Shown: positions 16,249-23,905 of the stretch, one piece after another | How the letters are laid out: every line of letters starts with the position of its first letter | How positions within the stretch are numbered: the stretch's first letter is position 1 | Source of the DNA: Corynebacterium bouchesdurhonense | GTDB lineage: Bacteria; Actinomycetota; Actinomycetes; Mycobacteriales; Mycobacteriaceae | Direction: 5' to 3' | Assembly (NCBI RefSeq): GCF_900078305.2 | Contig: NZ_LT546028.1 | Location: 1,186,570-1,250,569, forward strand | DNA: 64,000 nt | The notes under the pieces: generated by a model | What the model saw: the letters and a program-made list of their open reading frames with translations, nothing else | What the model was told of the DNA's origin: nothing | Databases searched by the model: none | Translations under genes and position numbers: made by a program

Positions 16249-17365
16249 TGACCTCCTCGTAGTAGCCCAGCACCGTCTCGCTGGAGGCGCGCCACGTCCA
16301 GCGCTCCGCCTCGGCGCGCGCGGCTTGGGAAGTGGCGTGGCGCAAGGCGTCGTCGATAAGCAATTGCTCGATCGGCGCCGCCCACGCCGAATCCGCCAAC
16401 TCCGGATCCACCAGGAAACCGGTTGCCCCATGGTCCACGACAAACGGCAGGCCGCCCGCGTTCGCCGCGACAACAGGCACACCGGATGCGAACGCCTCGA
16501 GCGCCGCGAACCCGAGCGTCTCCGTGGTGGAGGGGAACAGCAGCACGTCGCCGGACGCGTAGGCCGCATGCAGGTCCGCGCCGGAGAGGTAGCCGGTGAA
16601 GGTGACCCAGTCCTGCGTCATCTCGCGGCGCAGCGCCTCGTACTGCGGGCCCTCGCCGATCAGCGCAAGCCGTGCGTTCGGGATGCGGCGGCGCACTTCC
16701 TCCATGACGGGGAAGCAGCGCTCGACCGACTTCTCGGCGGAGATGCGCCCCACGAACAGCACAAGCGGGTCCTCCGGGTGGCCACCGGTGAGCCGCGCAC
16801 GGGCTTCCTGCGTGCGCGCCTCCGGGGTGAACGATTCCGTGTCCACCGCCTTCGGCCACAGCCGCACGTTGGGGATGCCGTACTCCTCAGCCTTGTCCAT
16901 CATCGGGCCGGATGTCACCAGGTTCACCTGCGCCTTGCCGTGGAAGGTGCGAAGGCCCCACTCGGAGATCGGCTTCACCCACGGGATGCCCAGCTTCAGG
17001 CAGTACTCCGGCACGTCGGTGTGGAACGAGGCGAGCATGGGCAGGCCCTGGCGCTTCACGATGTAGGTGGACCACCCGGCCGTCCAGATCGGATTCACCG
17101 CATGCACCACATCCGGCTCAAACTGGGCCAGGCGCCGCGCGATCTTCGGCCCCACCAGCCCGAACTTGATCTCGGGGTACACCGGCAGGCTCAGCGAAGG
17201 GATGCGCACCACCTCGAAGCCCGCGTAGCTTGCGGGCGCGTCGCCTGTGGCGAAGATGAGCACCTCGTGGCCCATCGCGGCGAGCTCGTCCAGCGTGCGG
17301 GTGACGCGGGTGACCACGCCGTCGATCTTGGGCAGGAAAACCTCGGTGATCAGCGCGATGCGCAT
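16229..17365 (-). CDS. sqdX: Sulfolipid-type GT4 glycosyltransferase (SqdX/SQD2-like)
   Basis: A 378-residue GT-B glycosyltransferase predicted to move sulfoquinovose from UDP-sulfoquinovose to diacylglycerol. N-terminal MRIALITEVFLPKIDGVVTR, then LASFHTDVPEYC, LRLWPKAVDTESF and LFVGRISAEKSVE follow SQD2/SqdX from memory. The C-terminal E-x7-E motif is in STTETLGFAALEAFASG. The related alternative is a mannosyltransferase such as MgtA/PimB, which shares these motifs, but the sqdB gene six bases upstream in the same operon favours the sulfolipid role. An iterated motif at 16350-16361 encodes part of QLLIDDA. Confidence 0.8.
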   Translation of the reverse strand: MRIALITEVFLPKIDGVVTRVTRTLDELAAMGHEVLIFATGDAPASYAGFEVVRIPSLSLPVYPEIKFGLVGPKIARRLAQFEPDVVHAVNPIWTAGWSTYIVKRQGLPMLASFHTDVPEYCLKLGIPWVKPISEWGLRTFHGKAQVNLVTSGPMMDKAEEYGIPNVRLWPKAVDTESFTPEARTQEARARLTGGHPEDPLVLFVGRISAEKSVERCFPVMEEVRRRIPNARLALIGEGPQYEALRREMTQDWVTFTGYLSGADLHAAYASGDVLLFPSTTETLGFAALEAFASGVPVVAANAGGLPFVVDHGATGFLVDPELADSAWAAPIEQLLIDDALRHATSQAARAEAERWTWRASSETVLGYYEEVIRSAKR

Positions 17366-17371
17366 GCGCGG

Positions 17372-18604
17372 TTACCGCTCGGCGCCGGCGGCGGTGCCGG
17401 TGGCGCCGCGGTCGCCGGTGGCGGGCACGCCCTCGGCCTGCTCGCTCGTCCACAGGGAGCGCGCCGGGATCTTCGTCTCGTCCACGCGGTCCGCGTAACG
17501 GCGGGCCACGTCCTCGACCTCCTGCAGCAGGCCCTCGGCGAGGAAGGTCGGCTCCAGGCCGAGGCCGATGAAGGTGTCGTTGGCCACGTGCAGTTCGTTC
17601 TCCGCGGACTCCTTGCGCGGGTTGGGCACCATCTGCACCTCGGCGCCGGAGATGCGCGCGATGAGCTCGGCCAGGTCGCGCACGCGGTGCGTCTCGGTCA
17701 TCTGGTTGAAAATCTTCACCCGCTCGCCGCGTGCGGGCGGGTTCTCCACCGCCAGCTGGATGCACTTGACCATGTCGCGGATGTGGATGAAGGCGCGGGT
17801 CTGGCCGCCGGTGCCGTGCACCGTGAGCGGGTAGCCCACCGCGGCCTGCATGAGGAAGCGGTTGAGCACGGTGCCGTAGTCGCCGTCGTAGTCGAAGCGG
17901 TTAATCAGGCGCTCGTCGCGCTCCGTCTGCGGGGTGTGGGTGCCCCAGATGATGCCCTGGTGCAGGTCGGTGATGCGCAGCTCGTCGTTCTTGGCGTAGT
18001 ACGCAAACAGGTTCTGGTCCAGCACCTTCGTCATGTGGTAGACCGAGCCCGGGTTGGTGGGGTAGAGGATCTGCTGCTCCACCACGCCGTTCTCGCCCGC
18101 GTCCACCTTCACGTCCAGGTAGCCCTCGGGAATTTTCATGCCGGCGGTGCCGTAGCCGTACACGCCCATGGTGCCCAGGTGCACCACGTGCACGTCGAGG
18201 CCGGATTCCACGATGGCCACCAGCAGGTTGTGGGTGGCGTTGACGTTGTTGTCCACCGTGTAGCGCTTCGTCCGCGGGGTCTTCATGGAGTACGGCGCGG
18301 CGCGCTGCTCCGCGAAGTGGATCACGGCGTCCGGCTCGAACTCCCGGATGAACTCGAGCAGCGCGTCATAATCCTGGGCCACGTCGATGTTGCGGAAGCC
18401 GATCTCGCGGCCGGAAACTTCCTTCCACACCGCAAGCCGCTCCTCGATGGTGGCGATGGGGGTGAGGGACTGCGCCCCCAGCTCCTCGTCGATGCGGCGC
18501 CTGGAGAGGTTGTCCACGATCACCACGTCGTGACCGATCTCCGAAAGGTGGAGCGACGCGGGCCAGCCGCAAAATCCGTCTCCTCCAAGTACCGCGATCT
18601 TCAC
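17372..18604 (-). CDS. sqdB: UDP-sulfoquinovose synthase
   Basis: A 410-residue short-chain dehydrogenase-like enzyme that makes UDP-sulfoquinovose from UDP-glucose and sulfite with bound NAD. The Rossmann motif is VLGGDGFCGWPASLHLS. The catalytic triad is Thr145 in HLGTMGVYG with Tyr189-x3-Lys193 in SVYHMTKV. The stretches LINRFDYDGDYGTVLNRF, QAAVGYPLTVHGTGGQTR and KIFNQMTETHRV are hallmarks of SQD1/SqdB and are absent from ordinary UDP-glucose epimerases. The GTG start has GGGAGGA six bases upstream. It is followed by the SqdX-like gene, so the two final steps of SQDG synthesis are together. No sulfite-producing gene is nearby. Confidence 0.9.
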   Translation of the reverse strand: MKIAVLGGDGFCGWPASLHLSEIGHDVVIVDNLSRRRIDEELGAQSLTPIATIEERLAVWKEVSGREIGFRNIDVAQDYDALLEFIREFEPDAVIHFAEQRAAPYSMKTPRTKRYTVDNNVNATHNLLVAIVESGLDVHVVHLGTMGVYGYGTAGMKIPEGYLDVKVDAGENGVVEQQILYPTNPGSVYHMTKVLDQNLFAYYAKNDELRITDLHQGIIWGTHTPQTERDERLINRFDYDGDYGTVLNRFLMQAAVGYPLTVHGTGGQTRAFIHIRDMVKCIQLAVENPPARGERVKIFNQMTETHRVRDLAELIARISGAEVQMVPNPRKESAENELHVANDTFIGLGLEPTFLAEGLLQEVEDVARRYADRVDETKIPARSLWTSEQAEGVPATGDRGATGTAAGAER

Positions 18605-18694
18605 GTGCGTCCTCCCAGTTTTGCTCAGGAAATTACTGCCTCCGGCTCACGTTACCTTCGCTCGGGAGGTTGCGCTGGGCGAGTGGGCGGCGTG

Positions 18695-18910
18695 CTAGAG
18701 CACGAGCATGACGGCGCGGTACACCGAGTCCCACAGCCCAGTCACGGAGTGGGAGAGTTGGGTGATGGATTCCTGCCAGGAGGTGGGCAGCCAGTCGCTG
18801 GCCAGGTTCGTCCAGGTGAGCGTGCGCACGTCCTGGGCGCCGAGGTGGAAGTTGGTGTTGAGCTGCGAGCTGAGTGGGGTAGGTCCTGCGTAAGGGGTCA
18901 TGCCGGCCAT
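18695..18910 (-). CDS. Small hypothetical protein
   Basis: A 71-residue open frame (MAGMTPYAGPTPLSS...) ending in an amphipathic helix SHSVTGLWDSVYRAVMLVL. The first methionines at 18910 and 18901 are both possible and neither has a clear ribosome site. It fills the gap between sqdB and the next leftward gene in the same direction. No domain is recognisable and the frame could be spurious. Confidence 0.4.
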   Translation of the reverse strand: MAGMTPYAGPTPLSSQLNTNFHLGAQDVRTLTWTNLASDWLPTSWQESITQLSHSVTGLWDSVYRAVMLVL

Positions 18911-18925
18911 CGTAGGGCTTTTGCT

Positions 18926-19645
18926 TTACGACGCCTCCTTTGCGCCCCATTCCTCCACCATTGCAACCGCCCTCTCCAGCGCGTCCCCGATGTCGCGCCC
19001 CTCAACGGTGGGAAGCGCCTCGGAGCGGAACTGCGGCCCCATATTCTTGAACGGGCTCACGGGCGCGTCCGGGCTGCCGCCGCGCGCCACCGTCTCAAGC
19101 AACTCGTGTAAGCGCCGCGCGATGATCCGGTGCTGCTGGCGCGTGGTGCCCACGGGGGCGAAAGGGTTGTGCTCGCCGTAGATGTGCCCGCGGATGCGGC
19201 CCTCGCGCGGGTCCGCCACGAACACGGCCACGGGGAAGGTGCCCGGGCGCTTGACGTTCGGGCGGAACTCCACCGTGAACGCCTGGTATAGGTTGGTCAG
19301 CTCCGGCCCGAAGTCGAAGCACATGTGGCGCGCGGTGGTGAGGCTCTCCGCCTGGAACACGGGGCCGTGGACCAGGTGGAACTCCGGCCCGTCCGGCTCG
19401 AGCACCTCCACCGCGCCGTCCGGCGTGGGCTGCAGCATCTCGCGGATCTGGTCCACCACCAGCTCCAGGTCGTGCTCGTCGAACCAGTCCGGCGCCTGCT
19501 TGCCTCCCGGCTCGAGGAACATCACGTCCATTTCAAAGGTGCGGGTGTCCAGGATCAGCGTGGCCACCTTCAGCCCGCCCTCGTCCGCGTAGATGCTGTC
19601 GTAGTAGAGCTCGTAGCTCGCAAAAGTGCCGTACGGCATGATCAT
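18926..19645 (-). CDS. Conserved-looking hypothetical protein
   Basis: A 239-residue soluble protein with a strong codon pattern but no family I can name. It is rich in acidic residues and aromatic pairs (YELYYDSIYADEGG), with a central region FHLVHGPVFQ and FGPELTNLYQAFTVEFRP. There is no signal peptide or membrane segment. A hypothetical gene in the same direction lies 114 bases upstream; that gap holds a GC-rich stretch and nothing else I can assign. Confidence 0.65.
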   Translation of the reverse strand: MIMPYGTFASYELYYDSIYADEGGLKVATLILDTRTFEMDVMFLEPGGKQAPDWFDEHDLELVVDQIREMLQPTPDGAVEVLEPDGPEFHLVHGPVFQAESLTTARHMCFDFGPELTNLYQAFTVEFRPNVKRPGTFPVAVFVADPREGRIRGHIYGEHNPFAPVGTTRQQHRIIARRLHELLETVARGGSPDAPVSPFKNMGPQFRSEALPTVEGRDIGDALERAVAMVEEWGAKEAS

Positions 19646-19759
19646 TCCCCCCTGGAATGTGAGTGCGTTGTGCGGGAGTTCTTACCCCCGGTGCACAACG
19701 TATGCCCGCGCGGGCCCCCGCGCGGGGCCCGAGTGCCCACCACAGTGGACGCGCCGGGG

Positions 19760-20167
19760 CTAGCGCCGCGGGGCGTCCTCGAGTACCAGGGCGAGGTGCA
19801 GCGTTTCCAGCTCGTGCTCGCCGGGGCCGGCGGGCAGCCCCGCGAGTTCGCGCGCCGTTGCCGGGGTGACGGGGATGAGCCAGCCCGCGTCCGGGTCCAG
19901 CACCGGCGTCGCCGCCGTGGATACCGGCACGAAGGTGACGGGCCGGTGGGAGGGGTTGGTGAGCGTAAGGGGGCGTCGACAAGCATGAAGCGCGACAAGC
20001 GCCGCGGGGGAGGTGGTGATGATGAGCAGCTTCTCGTCCGTGTCGGGGGAGAGGTTGGCGGTGCGCACCTCGAGGCGATCCACGGCCAGGCGGTCGGCCT
20101 GCCCGGGCACCTCCACCAGGTGCTCGCCGCCGCCGAACGCGGCCCGGATCTTGTCCAGAAAACCCAT
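19760..20167 (-). CDS. Small hypothetical protein
   Basis: A 135-residue soluble protein, unrecognised (MGFLDKIRAAFGGGEHLVEV...). It looks mostly beta-stranded, with segments such as HRPVTFVPVSTAATPVLDPD. An iterated 12-mer at 19973-19984 falls in a frame giving ALHACRRPL, which differs from the LIDA reading seen elsewhere and shows that the element is not tied to one peptide. Confidence 0.6.
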   Translation of the reverse strand: MGFLDKIRAAFGGGEHLVEVPGQADRLAVDRLEVRTANLSPDTDEKLLIITTSPAALVALHACRRPLTLTNPSHRPVTFVPVSTAATPVLDPDAGWLIPVTPATARELAGLPAGPGEHELETLHLALVLEDAPRR

Positions 20168-20230
20168 GGGTGGAAGCGTAGCCGCGTGGTGAGGCCGGCC
20201 GGCGGGGCGGCGCGCCTTAGAGTTGGTGGC

Positions 20231-21379
20231 ATGGACAACGCCGCGGACATTGCCGCACCCCAGCCGGACGGCACCGCGTACCGCGCGGAGATGGTCGTGC
20301 CGTACGGCGCCGGCGACTTGATCACCGTGCCCCCGCGCGACGTGGCGCCGGACCCTTGGGTCCGCGGCAACCGCCTGAGTTGGCCCGGCTTGAAGCTGGT
20401 GTGCAAGCGCGTGCTGCTGGACTTCTCATTCGACGCGGTGACGGACCGCGCCGCCACCCTGACGTACTACACCGTGCTGTCCATGGCGCCGATGCTGCTG
20501 GCGGTGTACTCGATTGTGAGCTTGCTGGTGCCCCGCGAGGAGCTGGCGGCGGACTCTCTGATCACCGATCTGATCGAGCAGTACGTGCCGGAGGATTTGC
20601 GCGGGCAGGCGCTGGACGTGGTGATGAGCATCATCGGCACGCCGGGGAAATCCACCGTGGCCCTGGTCGTGTCGGTGTTGATCTCGCTGCTCTCCGCGTC
20701 GGCGTACGTGCGCTCCTTTTCCCGCAACGCGAACCTGATCTACGGGCGCACCGAGGGGCGGCCAATTCTTGTCACCTGGTTCACCATGTGGGCGGTCACG
20801 CTGGTGATGGTGGCCGGCGCGATCGTGATCGCGCTGGGCGCGCTGCTGACCGAATCCATTGTCACCGCCGTGCTCGGGCCCATCGCCAGGCCCCTGCAGC
20901 TGGAGGGGGCGCTGGAGTACCTCACCGGCATCTTCCTGCCGGTGTGGGCGTACGTGCGCTGGCCCGTGATCGGCCTGACGTCCATCGCGCTGATCTCGGT
21001 GCTGTACTACTTCGCGCCCAACGTTCGCCCGGGCCGCTTCCGCGTGCTCACCGTCGGCTCCTCGCTGGCGTTGGTGGTGGTCATGGCGCTGTGGACCGGC
21101 TTCGGCTGGTACCTCACCACCTTCGGCATCCGCAGCACCTACGGCGCGTTCGGGACGGTGCTGGCCGTGCTCGGCCTGCTGTGGGCGATGAACATCGTGC
21201 TGATCGAGGGCGTGAAAATAGACGCGGAAATCCTGCGCGCGAAGGAGCTGCAGGTGGGCCACGATTCCGCGCACACCATCCAGGCGCCCCCGCGCTCCAA
21301 CGCCGGCGCGCGCTGGCGGGCGCAGATGCACCGGTGGACGGACCGCACGGTGGCAGAAATCCGCGGCGCGCGCAAGTAG
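20231..21379 (+). CDS. YihY/BrkB family inner-membrane protein
   Basis: A 382-residue integral membrane protein of the YihY/virulence factor BrkB family, often mis-named ribonuclease BN. A cytoplasmic leader of about 60 residues precedes FDAVTDRAATLTYYTVLSMAPMLLAVYS, the family signature. About six membrane helices follow, with the late GTVLAVLGLLWAMNIVLIEGVKIDAE. The real start is ATG 20231; the open frame extends much further upstream without coding signs. The transported substrate is not established for the family. Confidence 0.88.
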   Translation: MDNAADIAAPQPDGTAYRAEMVVPYGAGDLITVPPRDVAPDPWVRGNRLSWPGLKLVCKRVLLDFSFDAVTDRAATLTYYTVLSMAPMLLAVYSIVSLLVPREELAADSLITDLIEQYVPEDLRGQALDVVMSIIGTPGKSTVALVVSVLISLLSASAYVRSFSRNANLIYGRTEGRPILVTWFTMWAVTLVMVAGAIVIALGALLTESIVTAVLGPIARPLQLEGALEYLTGIFLPVWAYVRWPVIGLTSIALISVLYYFAPNVRPGRFRVLTVGSSLALVVVMALWTGFGWYLTTFGIRSTYGAFGTVLAVLGLLWAMNIVLIEGVKIDAEILRAKELQVGHDSAHTIQAPPRSNAGARWRAQMHRWTDRTVAEIRGARK

Positions 21380-21390
21380 CGTGGGGTGGC

Positions 21391-22275
21391 ATGGCACTGA
21401 TTGACCCCCGCACCAAGTACCCGTCCGAGTTCGACAAAGAGCCCCGCCAGGACAACCCCGGCCTTGAGGTGGCGATGACCACCGAGCCGGACCTCGGCGC
21501 CGCCACCTACGCCGGCTCCGGCAAGCTCGCCGGCCGCCGCGCGCTGATCACGGGCGGCGACTCCGGCATCGGCGCCGCCACCGCCATCGCGTTCGCGCGC
21601 GAGGGCGCGGACGTGGCCATTGCCTACCTCCCCGAGGAGCAGGAGGACGCGGAGCGCATCCTCGCTTTTATCGAGGACGCCGGACAGCAGGCCCTGGGCA
21701 TCCCGGGCGACCTAACGGAGCTTGCCAACTGCGTCGCCGCGGTGGAGAAAACCGTGGAGGCCTTCGGCGGCATCGACATTCTGGTGAACAACGCCTCGCG
21801 CCAGGTGTGGAACGACGGGATCCTCAACGTCTCCGACGAGGACTTCGACGCCACCATGAAAACCAACATCTACTCCGCCTTCCGCGTGACCAAGGAGGCG
21901 GTCAAGCACATGGAGGCGGGCTCCTCCATCATCTTCACCACCTCCATCCAGGCCTATGACCCGTCGAAGGAGCTGTTGGACTACGCCGTGACCAAGGCCG
22001 CCTTTAACAACCTGGCCAAGGGTCTGTCCGGGGAGCTGCTGCCGTCTAAAGGCATCCGGGTCAACGCAGTCGCGCCGGGCCCCATCTGGACCGTGATCCA
22101 GCCCGCCGAAGGCCAGCCGGAGGAAGTGGTGGACAACTTCGGCCAGGGCTCCGACATGGGCCGCCCGGGACAGCCGGCCGAGCTGGCTGGGGCGTACGTC
22201 TTCCTCGCCTCCGAGGACGCCTCCTACATCTCGGGCGAGACGCTGGCCGTGACCGGCGGCGCGCTGACGCCGTAG
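21391..22275 (+). CDS. SDR family oxidoreductase (general-stress type)
   Basis: A 294-residue classical short-chain dehydrogenase. The cofactor motif is TGGDSGIG, followed by NNAS, then the catalytic Ser in FTTSIQAY and Tyr-x3-Lys in DYAVTKAA. The N-terminal extension DPRTKYPSEFDKEPRQDNPG, which points to a PxxPxQxQ-like leader, places it in the YhdF/YghA/GSP39 group of stress-induced alcohol or aldehyde reductases. ATG 21391 follows the YihY gene by 11 bases. Its end overlaps the convergent transporter by 52 bases. Confidence 0.87.
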   Translation: MALIDPRTKYPSEFDKEPRQDNPGLEVAMTTEPDLGAATYAGSGKLAGRRALITGGDSGIGAATAIAFAREGADVAIAYLPEEQEDAERILAFIEDAGQQALGIPGDLTELANCVAAVEKTVEAFGGIDILVNNASRQVWNDGILNVSDEDFDATMKTNIYSAFRVTKEAVKHMEAGSSIIFTTSIQAYDPSKELLDYAVTKAAFNNLAKGLSGELLPSKGIRVNAVAPGPIWTVIQPAEGQPEEVVDNFGQGSDMGRPGQPAELAGAYVFLASEDASYISGETLAVTGGALTP

Positions 22276-23182
22276 GGCTCTACTTTTGCACGCCCCCGGC
22301 GCCGCGCCAGCACCGCCACCGCCGCGCCGATGGCCACCGGCACCGCGCCCACCACAACCAGGTAGGCGCGCTCCGCGGCGGGGTTCGCCGGGTCATAGAG
22401 CGCGGATGCCGCGCCCGCCAGCGAGGTGCCGATGGCCATGGTGAGGAAGTAAAGGGCGGAGAAGCGGGTGCGAAACGCCGCCGGGGCGTAGGCGCCGGTG
22501 GAGGACATGCCGGTCGGCCCGATCAGCAGCTCGCCCAGCGACATGCACAACACGCATCCCGCCAGGGCAACAAAAGGCGTGCTGTTCGCGCCGCCGCCGA
22601 CCCACGGCAGCAGGATGAACATGCCCGCGCCGGCGAGCGCCAGGCCCGCGCCCATCACCGCGTGCTTGCGGTACGCGCGGCGCGACACCGCGGCCGCCAC
22701 GGGCAGCGAGAGCAACAGGATGTAGAAGGGGTTGAGGGACTGCGTCCACGACGCCGGCACGGTGAAGCCCGCGATCTCGCGGTCCAGGCGCTGGTCCGAA
22801 TACACGGCGAAGACGCCGGCGGTCTGGGCGAACAGGCCCCAGTACGCCGTGGAGCAGATGAATAGGGGGAGGTACTCGCGCACGCGCTGCCGCTCCTCGG
22901 CCGTGGTGCGCGTGGAGGTCAGCGCCTGGATGAACAGGACCGCGGCGGCCGCGACCGTGAGCACGAGCAGGATGGTCACCAGGCGCGCCGGGGTGAGCGC
23001 GCCGGTTGCGAGCCCGGCCAGCACGGCGGCCGCGGCGAGGGCGGCCGCGCCGGCAACGGCGGCGGCGTGGCGGGGGCCGCCCCCTATTCACCTTCGCCCC
23101 TCCCGCCGGGCTCCAGCCCGCGGGTCTCCCCTCGGACCGGCCCCTCACACTCCACCCTATCTACGCGTGATGAATCAGGAGA

Positions 23183-23203
23183 TCGTCGGCAGCGTCAGAT
23201 GTG
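23183..23203 (+). other. Match to the Nextera read-1 transposase adapter
   Basis: These 21 bases, beginning TCGTCGGCAGCG and ending AGATGTG, equal the first 21 bases of the Illumina Nextera read-1 adapter as I remember it. The next adapter bases (TATAAGAG) are absent. A match this long is not expected by chance in 64 kb. It falls exactly where the POT transporter reading frame collapses, which points to library sequence carried into the assembly. Confidence 0.85.
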
Positions 23204-23791
23204 GGTAGGGGCGTCGGATAGCATCTGCCCCGAGGGCGGCAACCACCCGCGGCCGCAAGGCGGCGTAGAAGAGCGCGCCGGCGACCATGAGCGCGGCGGC
23301 GGCGCCGAACCCGGCGCGGTACCCGTGGCGCTGCGCCAGCCAGCCGGTGAGCAGCGGGCCGAACAGCGCACCGACGTTGATGCCCAGGTAGAAGATCTGG
23401 AAGGCGGCGTCGCGGCGGCCGGACTCGGCGGGGTACGCCATGCCCAGCAACGTAATCGCCGCGGTTTTCAGGAAGCCCGAGCCGAGCGCGATGGCGAGCA
23501 GGCCGCAGGCGAGCCCGCCGTAGCCGCCGAGCAGCGAGAGCGCCAGGTGCCCGGCCACCAGCAGGCCGCAGCCGGTAAGTAGCGTGCGCTCGGGGCCCAG
23601 GACGCGGTCGCCCACCCAGCCGCCGGCGAAGGTGCACAGGTACAGGCTCGCGCCGTACGCGCCGACGAGCGCGGGGGCATCGGCTTCCGACATCCCCAGG
23701 TCCCGGTAGAGGTAGTAGACCAAAATCGCCTGCATGCCGTAGAAGCTGAAGCGCTCCCAGGCCTCGACCCCGGCGAGCGCCGCGACCACGC

Positions 23792-23806
23792 TTGAACGGT
23801 GTTCAA
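23792..23806 (-). promoter_or_regulatory. BioQ-like palindromic operator at the transporter start
   Basis: TTGAACGGTGTTCAA is a perfect 6-3-6 palindrome overlapping the first codons of the POT transporter. An identical copy lies 80 bases away, upstream of bioA. The TGAAC half-site is that of corynebacterial BioQ operators. Repression of the transporter by a TetR-type biotin regulator is inferred. Confidence 0.65.
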
Positions 23807-23871
23807 TTCTTTTCATAGAAAGGCAGTATGCAGGATCCGGGCGGGTGCTAGGGTCGGTTTCCGCAACGAAG

Positions 23872-23886
23872 TTGAACGGTGTTCAA
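23872..23886 (+). promoter_or_regulatory. BioQ-like palindromic operator upstream of bioA
   Basis: TTGAACGGTGTTCAA, identical to the copy at 23792-23806, lies 20 bases upstream of the bioA start. A TAGGGT -10-like box is at 23849-23854. A further partial half-site (GTTCAAGG) follows directly, so the site may be extended. Confidence 0.7.
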
Positions 23887-23905
23887 GAAGGTTCAAGGAG
23901 GCCCC

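Larger units (their letters stand above)
22224..23816 (-). pseudogene. POT-family peptide/H+ symporter, interrupted
   Basis: Two halves of one proton-dependent oligopeptide transporter. The N-terminal half (23175-23816) has the POT signature VEAWERFSFYGMQAILVYYL and FQIFYLGINVGALFGPLL. The C-terminal half (22224 to about 23087) has PASWTQSLNPFYILLLSLP and LLIGPTGMSSTGAYAPA. Both are in the same frame, but in-frame stops at 23175-23177, 23157-23159, 23145-23147 and 23088-23090 separate them. The cytoplasmic loop expected there is replaced by sequence containing an Illumina Nextera adapter match (23183-23203). The break is therefore more likely an assembly error than a natural mutation. Confidence 0.85.

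Noticed and set aside
16229..17365. Naming the glycosyltransferase MgtA/PimB
   Set aside because: GT4 motifs alone cannot separate these, but the adjacent sqdB and blocks such as LRLWPKAVDTESF favour SqdX. The alternative is kept in the annotation.
23792..23886. The paired palindromes as a mobile-element terminal repeat
   Set aside because: They match a TetR-type operator, sit exactly at two divergent biotin-linked starts, and no transposase lies between or near them.
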